Assembly (NCBI RefSeq): GCF_900324485.2
Contig: NC_046653.1
Location: forward strand, 26,878,637-26,942,636
Direction of reading: 5' to 3'
DNA: 64,000 bases
From: Mastacembelus armatus
Taxonomy: Eukaryota; Chordata; Actinopteri; Synbranchiformes; Mastacembelidae
In this document: piece after piece, positions 42,564-52,097 of the stretch
How the letters are laid out: the number at the start of each line of letters is the position of its first letter
Numbering within the stretch: the stretch's first letter is position 1
Program-made: the position numbers and the translations under genes
Notes under the pieces: model-generated
What the model saw: the letters and a program-made list of their open reading frames with translations, nothing else
Told to the model about the DNA's origin: nothing
Database searches by the model: none

Positions 42564-42879
42564 ATATATATATAACAAAAAAACATGTAACATTTTAAAT
42601 CCACATGCATCAGCAATGCTAACTCCACAATAGCACAAACATGGATTTCTACAACTAAATCCAAATCCATTGCATCAAGAACAGTGGAGTAATTTACCAT
42701 ATTACACTATTGATTATTGATTACCTCACCAATGGCAGCCACATTCCCAGCCAGATAGTGTGTGTGCTGTTGTTCTTCACAGGATGGGGAAACTACACCC
42801 CCACTCTCCAAAAGAAATCTTTACACCAGGGCTGCTTCAACAGAAAATATACCGGTGCATTTTTACAACCTGCTTAGAT
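42564..42879. other. No recognised feature
   Basis: A/T-rich sequence without gene or repeat signature. Confidence 0.4.
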
Positions 42880-43085
42880 TAAGTGTTTAAGGCATCTGTC
42901 TGCATGTCAGTGTGTGTGTCTGCACAATATTTACTTGAGATTTTTTGAACACAACTGCTCACAACAGAAAGACTATTATGGTTTATTACAGCTGAAACAT
43001 AAAGTCATTAAGATCAAATGATGCTGTAACTTCAGGTCTCCAGAGGTTGATAAAGTTCTTTACAGGTCAGTTTCTATTTTAGTAA

Positions 43086-43140
43086 AAAGTTTAATGAGAT
43101 CCATGGAGGGTGAAGCAATCTAATAAAAACTGTCCACAAC
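43086..43140 (+). promoter_or_regulatory. Conserved OR promoter-like block (gene 43256)
   Basis: AAGTTTAATGAGATCCATGG then TCTAATAAAAACTGTCCACA, core about 135 bp before the ATG. GGTCTCCAGAGGTTGATAAA lies just upstream. TATTTCAG precedes the ATG by 8 nt. Confidence 0.6.
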
Positions 43141-43255
43141 CAACAAACAGTTATCTGACAGTGTTGGTGTAGTAATAATGAGACTTTGTTATTGCTTTGT
43201 TGATTATCACTGTTTATATAATCTGTTTTCTTACTGAATATTTCAGATAACACTA

Positions 43256-44182
43256 ATGGATTATGAGTTAAATCTCACATATTTAACTCTTGATGGGTAT
43301 GTTGAACTGAACCAATATAGATTTGTTTATTTTGTGATCCTGTTTACAGCATATATTCTAATAATCTGCAGTAATTCTACTATTGTGTGTCTGATAGTGA
43401 TTCACAAAAACCTCCATGAGCCTATGTACATTTTCATTGCAGCTTTGTCACTGAACTCTGTTCTTTACAGCACTGCTCTTTACCCAAAGATTCTGTTTGA
43501 TGTTTTATCTGAAAAACAGATCATGTCATATTCAGCCTGTCTCTTCCAATATTTTATCATTTATTCTTTAGGTACTTCAGAGTTTTTACTGTTGGCAGCC
43601 ATGTCCTATGACAGGTATGTGTCTATATGTAAACCTCTGCAGTATCCAACTATCATGACAACAACCAATGTGAGTATTTTCCTGTTTTTAGCTTGGTTTT
43701 CAGCTGCATGTCATTTTGCAGGCCTAACAATACTGAATGCTAAAACTAAACTGTGTAACTTTTCTTTCAAAGGGGTAGTATGTAACAATGTAATGTACGA
43801 GCTTCATTGTGTAAGATCGAGTGTAATTAATTTTTACGGAGTGGTTGCTGTAGTGGATCTGATAATATTCCCATTGATTTTTATAGTATTTACATACATA
43901 AGGATATTTATTATCGCTTATCGAAGTGGTAGAGAAGTCAGGAGAAAAGCTGCAGAGACCTGTTTACCTCACCTGATGGTTTTGATCAGTTACTCCTGTT
44001 TGAGTGTGTATGATCTGAGTATAGCTCGAGTAGAATCAAATTTTCCTAAAACTGCACGTTTAATAATGACATTACAAACAATTGTGTACCATCCTTTGTT
44101 TAATCCACTGATATATGGGCTGAAAATGAAAGAAATTTATAAGCACCTCAAAAGGTTGTTCTGTCCAGCCAGAATCATTTGA
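43256..44182 (+). CDS. Odorant receptor, complete, 308 aa
   Basis: Full OR beginning MDYELNLTYL, with NLT glycosylation at residue 6, LIVIHKNLHEPMYIF (Val where most have Trp in TM1), ALYPKILFDVLSEKQ, TM3 patch IIYSLGTS, MSYDRYVSICKPLQY, an altered IL2/TM4 entry (TIMTTTNVSIFLFLAWF), EL2 KTKLCNFSFKGVVCNNVMY, REVRRKAAETCLPHL and NPLIYGLKMKEIYKHL. Its direct duplicate at 56097 carries a stop, so this is the functional member. Confidence 0.96.
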   Translation: MDYELNLTYLTLDGYVELNQYRFVYFVILFTAYILIICSNSTIVCLIVIHKNLHEPMYIFIAALSLNSVLYSTALYPKILFDVLSEKQIMSYSACLFQYFIIYSLGTSEFLLLAAMSYDRYVSICKPLQYPTIMTTTNVSIFLFLAWFSAACHFAGLTILNAKTKLCNFSFKGVVCNNVMYELHCVRSSVINFYGVVAVVDLIIFPLIFIVFTYIRIFIIAYRSGREVRRKAAETCLPHLMVLISYSCLSVYDLSIARVESNFPKTARLIMTLQTIVYHPLFNPLIYGLKMKEIYKHLKRLFCPARII

Positions 44183-44249
44183 TATGTTGACAGTAATTAT
44201 TCGTATCTAATGTTGTGCAGAGACGAACGTTTCCATAACTGGAAATCAG

Positions 44250-44690
44250 GATGATGATTCCATTCATGATCATAAATCTGAGTGGAATCACAGCAACATG
44301 TGGAGTCCCCCACGGTTCGATTCTTGGACCTCTGTGTATTTAACCTACACATGTTCCCTCTGGGTCAAATTCTGTTCGACAACAATGTAGTTATGCAGAC
44401 AAGACTCAGATTAACCTAGCTCTTTCACCAAGTAACTGATACTTAGACTACTTTATTATTTAGATCAAATAAATACCTGGTTGCAATTTCAATTGCCTTT
44501 AAATAAAGAGGAGACAAAACTATTTTTAGTGCTGCTGTTAGTTTTTAAATCACTCAGTTTTATGGGGCCAAAATACATATTTGACATTGCTGAAGAATAT
44601 AATGCTGCACATACATGGAACCATCCTGAGATCTAGAATTGCTGAAAAGAAAAGGTCTTTATTGTCATTGTACAACTAATTACTTAAACA
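44250..44690 (+). mobile_element. Decayed L2-type LINE
   Basis: Broken RT-like text (GVPHGSILGPLC, MFPLGQILF) followed by sequence shared with 12060-12290. No frame is intact. Resembles 50440-50720 as well. Confidence 0.5.
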
Positions 44691-44936
44691 TATTAATAAA
44701 AACTTAAAACTGGGTAAAAGTATCACGATGACTATGGGAAATTATTGAGCCATAGTAATATGTGCAGTAGACAACATGTGTAACATCTCACCCCTAATCA
44801 GATACAGAAAAGGCCTTCGTACACTGTCAGGGAAGAGTACTGCAGTTGATAGTTTCAAATTTTGTGATGCACAAATGAGGTTATGACTCCCAGGCCTCCA
44901 GGGTTTGATGAAGTTCTTTAGTATCTATTTTAGTAA

Positions 44937-44990
44937 AAAGTTTAATGAGATCCATGGAGAGAGGAACAATATAATAAAAACAGTTCACTT
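44937..44990 (+). promoter_or_regulatory. Conserved OR promoter-like block (copy for pseudogene 45169)
   Basis: AAGTTTAATGAGATCCATGG then CAATATAATAAAAACAGTTC, core about 197 bp before the ATG. The TTTCCACA part is lost. Confidence 0.5.
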
Positions 44991-45168
44991 TCTGAGTTGA
45001 GTTGAGGAATATACATGTGAATGTCAGAGTCAGCTGTTGGTGAATGGATAAAATAGTCCAGTGGATATTTACTTTGTCATGAGAGAGTAATTTAAATGCT
45101 TTTATTCATATATGCTGGTTCTTTAATCTGCATGTTTTATTACTTAATATTAGTTTTAAACAGCATTA

Positions 45169-46399
45169 ATGGAGGATGAATTTAATGCAACATATATAAC
45201 ACTAGATGGGTATGTAGAAGTGCACAAATACAGTTATGTTTATTTTTGTATCATGTTTTCAGCATATACTCTAATAATCACCAGTAATTCAATCATCATA
45301 TGCCTTATTTGGATTCAAAAAAACCTCCATGAGCCTATGTACTGTCACGGTTCTGTCAGGCTCCCCCCTAAGGCAATTACTTCAATCCGCTTCACCTGAG
45401 TCCTCACCGCGATCACCTGCACCTCATTACCACAGCCACACATATAAGCAATCTCCTCATTCTCCGCATTGTCCGATCTCGTAAACACGACGTGGACCTT
45501 ACTCCTGCGAGCTAAAGCCAAACTAAGATTCTTCTATTTCTGTTTCCTTTGTTTTCCATTTGTTCCAGTCTGTGAATCCCTGTGTCAATAAAACTTCGGA
45601 GTGACTTCACTTACCTCTGTGTCCGCCTGCCTTCGTTACATGTACATTTTCATTGCAGCTTTGTTAACAAATTCTGTTTTTTTACTGCACTGCTGTTTAC
45701 CCAAGGATGTTAGTTGATGCTTTATCTGAAAAACAGATCATATCATATTCAGCCTGTCTCTTCCAATATTTTATAATTTATTCTTTAGGGGGTACAGAGT
45801 TTTTACTGTTGGCAGCCATGTCCTATGACAGGTATGTGTCTATATGTAAACCTCTGCAGTATCCAACTATCATGAGGAAAAGCACAGTGAGTATTTTCTT
45901 GATTTTATCTTGCCTTATATCTGCTTGTCATGTTGCAATCCCAACAATACTGAGTTCTAAAACTAAACTGTGTAATTTTACTTTACAAGGAATATTTTGT
46001 AACAATGCAATTTATGGACTTCACTGTGTAAGAACAATAGTAATATCAGTATATGGTTTAGTTGCTTTAGTAGATCTGATAATTCTCCCTTTTCTCTTCA
46101 TAATTTTCACATACACAAAGATTCTTATTATCACCTATCGAAGTGGTAGAGAAGTCAGGAGAAAAGCTGCAGAGACCTGTTTACCTCACCTGTTGGTTTT
46201 AACCAGTATTTCCTGTTTGAGTGTGTATGATATCAGTATTGCTCGTGTTGAATCCAGTTTTCCAAAACCTGCACGTTTGATAATGACTTTACAAATAGTT
46301 TTGTACCATCCTTTGTTTAATCCACTGATATATGGGCTGAAAATGAAAGAAATTTCTAAACTCCTGAAAAGGTTGTTCTGTCCAGCCAGAATAATCTAA
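45169..46399 (+). pseudogene. Odorant receptor pseudogene split by a solo LTR
   Basis: Close relative of 29410. The first 58 codons (MEDEFNATYI ... LHEPMY) are intact, then a 298-bp solo LTR with a TGTAC duplication interrupts TM1/TM2. The OR resumes at 45641, but TM2 also has a one-base insertion (run of T near 45677). From about 45707 the frame is open to the end: TM3 patch IIYSLGGT, MSYDRYVSICKPLQY, IPTILSSKTKLCNFTLQGIFC, REVRRKAAETCLPHLLVL and NPLIYGLKMKEI. Removing the LTR would not by itself restore the frame. Confidence 0.92.
45343..45640 (+). mobile_element. Solo LTR inside an OR gene
   Basis: A 298-bp fossil LTR with TG...CA ends (TGTCACGG ... TTCGTTACA) and a 5-bp target duplication TGTAC (45338-45342, 45641-45645). 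AATAAAACTTCGG near the right end indicates plus orientation. Unlike the 660-bp Gypsy LTRs nearby, so a different family. It looks fairly young because the duplication is perfect. Confidence 0.85.
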
Positions 46400-46559
46400 T
46401 TCATTACTAAATAGATATGTTAAAGTCATTTAAAGTATGCAGAGTGGCTTTCAACATAGACTGTCTCTATCTCAGCTTGGACAATACACTACCTACCTAA
46501 AACTAAACATTTTGTCTAAAAATTAGGTTTACTATTTACAGTTTTTGTTTAGTGTTTGT

Positions 46560-46940
46560 CTGAACTGCTGCACATCCTGAAACAAGAGAAAATCACTGTT
46601 TTTGTTATAGTTGTCAGAGGTATTGAATCTAATCCAGTCTGGCCTTATTTAACTAAATAAAAAGTATTGGATTGGGATTAGTTTTGGTGTTGGTTGATAT
46701 CTTAAATTAAAAATGGGATTGATATTATGGCCAAAACAACTTCCCTGTTATTTTTCATTTAAAACATGATCTGAATGCCCCCTGTGTGCCTGGATATGAA
46801 AATTGTAATGGTAATAAACCAAAGGTTTTTTGTGTGGTGGTCAGTACTGAGGCATGCAAGATGGTTTTCATGTCAGAGGTGTCCTTTCAATACGATTAAA
46901 GTGACAGGTCTCTTTGTGACAAAATATTTTAAATTTTATG
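46560..46940 (+). repeat. Diverged OR 3'-flank block
   Basis: ATGGTTTTCATGTCAGAG and neighbours match the flank of 20449 and 37613. The block is interrupted at 46957 by an RTE LINE and continues after 50235. Confidence 0.55.
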
Positions 46941-46956
46941 AGAAAAATAAAAACCT

Positions 46957-49900
46957 TCCTCTTCTTCTCCTTTGGGCTGCTCCCTTCAGGGGTCGCCACA
47001 GCCAATCATCTGCCTCCATTTAACCCTATCCTCTGTATCCTCCTCACCCACACCAACTATCCTCATGTCCTCCTTCACTACATCCAAGAACCTCCTCTTT
47101 GGTCTTCCTCTAGGCCTCCTTCCTGGCAGCTCTAACCTCAGCATCCTTTTACCAATGTATTCACTGTCCCTCCTCTGAACATGTCCAAACCATCTCAATC
47201 TGGCTTCCCTGGATTTTTCTCCAAAACATCTAACATGAGCTGTCCCTCTGATGTCCTCATTCCTGATCCTATCCATCCTCGTCACTCCCAGAGAGAACCT
47301 CAACATCTTCAGCTCTGCTACCTCCAGCTCTGCCTCCTGTCTTTTTCTCAGTGCCACTGTGTTATGACCCTGGGTCATTATGTGTGAGGTTTGTTGTGAT
47401 TTGTTTGTTGTTAGCTCTCTCCTCCCCAGTTCTTGGTGTGTGTATGTGAGAGAGAGAAAGGAGTGGGCGTGGAGTCTAGGTGGATCCATGGGGTTGGTCC
47501 ATTCAAACTGAATTGATGTTCCAGGATTGGTCCAGTTCTTCCAGGAAGACTATATGAAGTTCCAACTAACTGCACCCTGGGATCTCTTCTCCATCTCTGC
47601 CACTCCCAAACCAGCACTCTTTGTTGTAGAACTCTGTATTGATAAGAAGCCTATCGATGTGTGGAACAAATTGTAACTTTAGAGAAAGGACTCTGTGACT
47701 TTAATTGCACTGTAAATATTGAGCACCAGGTAGCATTTTCTTTGTAGTAAGAAGCCCAGTTATTTGATTTACGTTTTCTCCTGTTTTTGTTAGGAGACCA
47801 GGGTAGAATACCTGTCTTTTTGTTGGTTTTTTTTTTGGTTAGGTAATAGCAGGGTTGCCTTAGAGTTTTGTTTGTTATTTTGGGCATTAAGTATTTAGAA
47901 GAAGTAATTATTGACTATTTTCGGCAAAATAAATTGCTACCTTTACTTGTATTTGGTGTGCTGCTGGTTCTGTTGAGAGTGGGAAAGCTTGGAGAAAGCT
48001 CACATCGTGTTACGTCCCGGTATCCCCTAGGCCGGGCGTAACACACTGTCTCTAAACCACACAACATTGCTGGTCTCACCACTGTCTTGTCCACCTTTCC
48101 TTTCATTCTTGCTGACACTCTTTTGTCACACATCATACCTGACACTTTCCTCCACCCGTTCCAACCTGCTTGCACACGTCTCTTCACTTCTTTTCCAGAC
48201 TCTCCGTTGCTCTGGACTGTTGACCCTAGGTACTTAAAATCCTCCACCTTCTTCACCTCTACTCCCTGTAACCTCACTGTTCTACTTGAGTCCCTCTCAT
48301 TTACACACGTACTCTGTTTTACTGTGGCTAACCTTCATTCCTCTCCTTTCCAGAGCAAACCTCCACCTCTCTAGATTTTCCTCCACCTGCTCTCTGCTCT
48401 CACTACTGATGATAATGTCATCTGCAAACATCATGGTCCACAGAGATTCCTGTCTAACCTCATCTGTCAGCCTGTCCATCACCACAGCAAACAAGAAGGG
48501 GCTCAAAGCCGATCCTTGGTGCAGTCCCACCTCCACCTTGAACTCCTCTGTCACCCCTACAGCACACCTCACCACTGTCTTACAGCTCTCATACATGTCC
48601 TGCACCACTCGAACATACTTCTCTGCCACTCCAGACTTCCTCATACAAAACCACAGCTCCTCTCTCGGCATCCTGTCATAGGCTTTTTCCAAATCTACAA
48701 AGACACAATGCAGCTCCTTCTGGCCTTCTCTGTACTTCTCCATCAGCATTCTCAAAGCAAATATTGCATCTGTGGTTCTCTTTCTTGGCATGAAACCATA
48801 CTGCTGCTCACAAATGCTCACTTCAGATCTCAGCCTAGCCTCCACTACTATTTCCCATAACTTCCTTGTGTGACTCATCAACTTTATTCCTTTGTAGTTT
48901 CCACAACTCTGCACATCTCCCTTGTTCTTATTACACTTCTCCTCCATTCCTCAGGCATCCTCTCACTCTCCAAGATCTTGTTAAGTAGCCCAGTCAAAAA
49001 CTCTACTGCCACCTCTCCTAAACACTTCCATACCTCCACAGGTATGTCATCAGGACCAACTGCCTTTCCACTCTTCATCCTCTTCAATGCCTTCCTCACG
49101 TCATCCTTACTGATCTTTGCTACTTCCTGCTCCACAACAGTCACCTCTTCTACTCTGTGCTCTCTAACATTTTCCTCATTCATCAACTCTTCAAAGTTTT
49201 CCTTCCATCTTTCCATCACACTTGTGACACCTGTCAACACATTTCCATCCCTGTCCTTGATCACCCGAACCTGCTGCACATCCTTCCCATCTCTCTCTCT
49301 GCCTCGCCAACCTATACAAATCCACCTCTCCCTCCTTAGAGTCCAACCTATCATACAAATCCTCATATGCCCTTTGTTTGGCCTTTGCCACCTCTACCTT
49401 CACCTTATGCTGCATCTCCTTGTACTCCTGTCTGTTCTCTTCTGTCCTCTCAGTGTCCCACGTCTTCTTAGCTAAACTTTTGCTCTTAACACACTCCTGA
49501 ACTTCCTCATTCCACCACCAAGTCTCCTTATCTGCTTTCCTCTTTCCAGATGACACACCAAGTACCCTCCTACCTGTCTCCCTGATCACTTTAGCTGTAG
49601 CTGTCCAGTCATCTGGAAGAACCTCCTGACCTCCCGGAGCCTGTTTCAGCTCCTCCCTGAAAGCCACACAACACTCTTCCTTTTTCAACTTCCACCACTT
49701 GGTCCTCTGCTCTGCCCTTGTCCTCTTCATCTTCCTCACCACCAGAGTCATCCTACACACCACCATCCTACGCTGTCTGGCTACACTCTCCCCAGCCACT
49801 ACTTTGCAGTCACTGATCTCTTTCAGGTTGGAACGTCTGTGCAAGATGTAATTAACTTGTGTGTTCCTGCCTCCACTCTTATATGTCACCCTATGCTCCT

Positions 49901-50218
49901 CCCTTTTCTGGAAAAATGTGTTCACTATAGCCATTTGCCCTTCCTCTTCTCTCTTTGCCTACAAACACGCCTTCCTCCTCTCCTTCTTTGACCAACAGTA
50001 GTCCAATTTCCACTGGCACCCTGTAAGTCAACAGCACCAGTGGCAGTCGTTGTTAACCCGGGCCGTGACCGATCCGGTATGGAAGTCATTTTTGTGATTC
50101 GCATGTTTGATTTGGCTGAAATTTTACGTCGGATGCCCTTCCTGACACAACCCTCTGCATTTACCCGGACTTGGGACCGGCACAAGAAGATACTGGATTG
50201 TGCCCCCCTGTGGTTGCA
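46957..50218 (-). mobile_element. RTE-clade LINE, flanked by 16-bp target duplication
   Basis: AGAAAAATAAAAACCT occurs at 46941-46956 and 50219-50234, a clear target duplication. Minus-strand order from the right: a 5' region (GGTTAACAACGACTGCC), endonuclease C-terminus and linker (49191-49934, RTKWWKLKKEECCVAFRE, TWWWNEEVQECVK), RT (48297-48947, NYKGIKLMSHTRKLWE, QQYGFMPRKRTTDAIFALR, VFVDLEKAYDRMPREELW, GLHQGSALSPFLFAVVMDR, MMFADDIIISSESREQVE) and C-terminal domain (46986-47340, RWFGHVQRRDSEYIGKR). Most of the endonuclease is missing and frames are broken in several places. A solo LTR interrupts the C-terminal part. Confidence 0.9.
47360..48043 (+). mobile_element. Solo LTR of the Gypsy family found at 51115
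   Basis: A 684-bp fossil LTR, clearly related to but diverged from the 660-bp LTRs downstream (both begin TGTTATGACCCT and end GCGTAACA). Its 5-bp target duplication is CACTG (47355-47359, 48044-48048). Inserted in the RTE LINE and older than the element at 51115. Confidence 0.88.
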
Positions 50219-50439
50219 AGAAAAATAAAAACCTGAATAATCTAAAATAAGCAAGTGTTATTGGTGTCAGCTATGACAGGGGCGTCTGTCTTTGAAATGG
50301 CTTTTCCAAATTAATAAAGATGAACAGAGGCCCATATATGAGTCATACCACAAGCAAAGGAAAACAGCCTGCAGCTTGATTTTCAATAAAGTCCTTGTAT
50401 TTGTAAGTTCTTCAGTTGGTAACGATTGTATCTTAAAGA

Positions 50440-50730
50440 CAAGAGAGATGATGTTTCCCTTGATGATCAGAAATCTGAGTGGATCACAGTGACATGCAGA
50501 GTCTGCCAGGGTTTGATCCTTGGACCCCTGTTATTTTACCTGTACATGATTCCTTCTGAGTCAAAACTTACATGACTATAATATAGATCAAACTTAGGCG
50601 TAGAGATCTCATGTACAGTCTAGATTTAAAGAAAGTCATTCATAGCTGCATTTCTAGCAGGGTGGATTATTGTAATTGCCTGTTGTCTGGTGCTCCCAAA
50701 GGAAGGGTGTCACTAGGACCAGGAGAACTG
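50440..50730 (+). mobile_element. Decayed L2-type LINE
   Basis: Text such as ISSRVDYCNCLLSGAPK (near 50650-50700) is the L2 C-terminal motif. Related to 44250-44690. Broken. Confidence 0.5.
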
Positions 50731-51109
50731 AGCACTCATTCCTGTTCTTTTAACTTCATCCCTTAAAAGTCTAGACCTAGTGGAATATCTTGTGATTTGA
50801 TCATGCTGGTGTGACGGTAGATTCCTAAGGGTTAAACAGGCTATCACCAACACAGTAACATTTACAGTGTTGCCAATCTATGAATGAAAATATACTTTTG
50901 ATCTCCTTGAGGAAACACAGGGGCTGGTTGGACATTGAGTCAGAACCACATATGGTGAAGCTGCTTCTTGCTACTACACTGCACAAAGACAGAGATTAAA
51001 TCTTGAAGAGCTTAAACATGACTCATTGGATTTGGCCCCTCCAGTGAAGACACTGACTGCTCCTGAGTCAGCCCCTCCTGCCAACACCATCGGTTTCAGA
51101 GTGGACATT
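50731..51109. other. Flank of the Gypsy insertion, no gene recognised
   Basis: No motif recognised. Its counterpart after the insertion resumes at 55394. Confidence 0.4.
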
Positions 51110-51114
51110 AGCCG

Positions 51115-51774
51115 TGTTATGACCCTAGGGGTCATTGTGTGTGTGGTTGTGTGTTGTTGGCTCTCCCCTCCCCATTTCGAGTGTGTGTGTATCGGATGCT
51201 GGAGTGGGCGTGGACTCGAGGACCGTGGATTGGACTTCCGGGATTGGTCCAACACTTCCCGGAAGGAAGATAAGAAGCCCACGGACTACTGTTCAGGAGA
51301 GCTATTCTCCCACCTTTGCCATTCCCAGCTATTTTGATAAAGACTTCGATTTCGTAAATTAGTTAGTTAGAGATTAGGTTTTTGTTTCGTTTAGAGGACT
51401 TAGTATTGATAGGATTTTCGTTGTTTAGATTAGAAATATTTAGATTCGTAGGTTACGTTTGTGTTTTGTTTTCTCCTGTTTGTTTTAGGAGTTCCAGGCT
51501 AGCGACCTGTGATTTTGTGTTGTTTCTTTTGATTGATACCATAGGGCTATATTTAGCGTTTGTGTTTGTTTTCCCGTATTCGTATACTATCGTAGGGCTC
51601 ACGGAGCGTTTTGTTTGTGTTGTACATTTCTGTATTGTATTCTGTGTTTCAACAGAATAAATATTCGTGTTAATTGTAGTTCGTCTAGTTCGTATTTGTT
51701 GAGAGTGGAAGAGGTTTGGAGGAAAACTCCACAATCGTGTTACGCTCCGGCAACCCCTAGGCTGGGGCGTAACA
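51115..51774 (+). repeat. 5' LTR of the Gypsy element
   Basis: TGTTATGACC ... GGCGTAACA. Both edges carry short inverted motifs around CCTAGG (ATGACC/GGTCAT at the start, GTTACGC/GCGTAAC at the end). AATAAATATTCG near 51656 may be the polyadenylation signal. Confidence 0.92.
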
Positions 51775-52005
51775 TAGATTTGGGGGCTCGTCCGTCGCGT
51801 TTTGCGTACCGTTCCCAAATCATAGATTTGGGGTCTCATCCGTTGCGTTTTGCGTACCGTTCCCAAATCATAGATTTGGGGGCTCATCCGTCGCGTTTTG
51901 CGTACCGTTCCCAAATCATAGATTTGGGGTCTCATCCGTTGCGTTTTGCGTACCGTTCTCAAATCATAGATTTGGGGGCTCGTCCGTCGAGTTTTCCGTG
52001 CCGTC
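51775..52005 (+). repeat. 48-bp tandem repeat containing the primer-binding motif
   Basis: Units start at 51775, 51823, 51871, 51919 and 51967. Each contains a version of TGGGGGCTCGTCCG, which resembles the tRNA-Pro primer-binding site of murine leukaemia virus, followed by GTTTTGCGTACCGTTC in the first four. The first and fifth units have the best match. The 48-bp period preserves reading frame. Confidence 0.85.
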
Positions 52006-52097
52006 GTCTTTTTTTTGTCGTGCTTTTCCTAGCGTGTTCGGTAAGTGTAAACTCTTTTTTCTGTTTCGCAGTTTTTTCTTTTTGTGGTGGTGGCAGC

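Larger units (their letters stand above)
42880..44220 (+). repeat. Duplicated OR block shared with 55617-57070
   Basis: From GGCATCTGTCTGCATGTCAG through the promoter, coding region and AATGTTGTGCAGAGACGAAC, this block matches the block around 56097. The leader here lacks about 58 bp that are present in the other copy. Confidence 0.8.

Noticed and set aside
48087-49475. Several plus-strand frames over 90 codons
   Set aside because: They are antisense to the RTE LINE coding region, which carries the recognisable RT motifs.
51775-52005. CRISPR-like array
   Set aside because: The units are contiguous with no unique spacers, lie in an LTR element leader, and the genome is eukaryotic.
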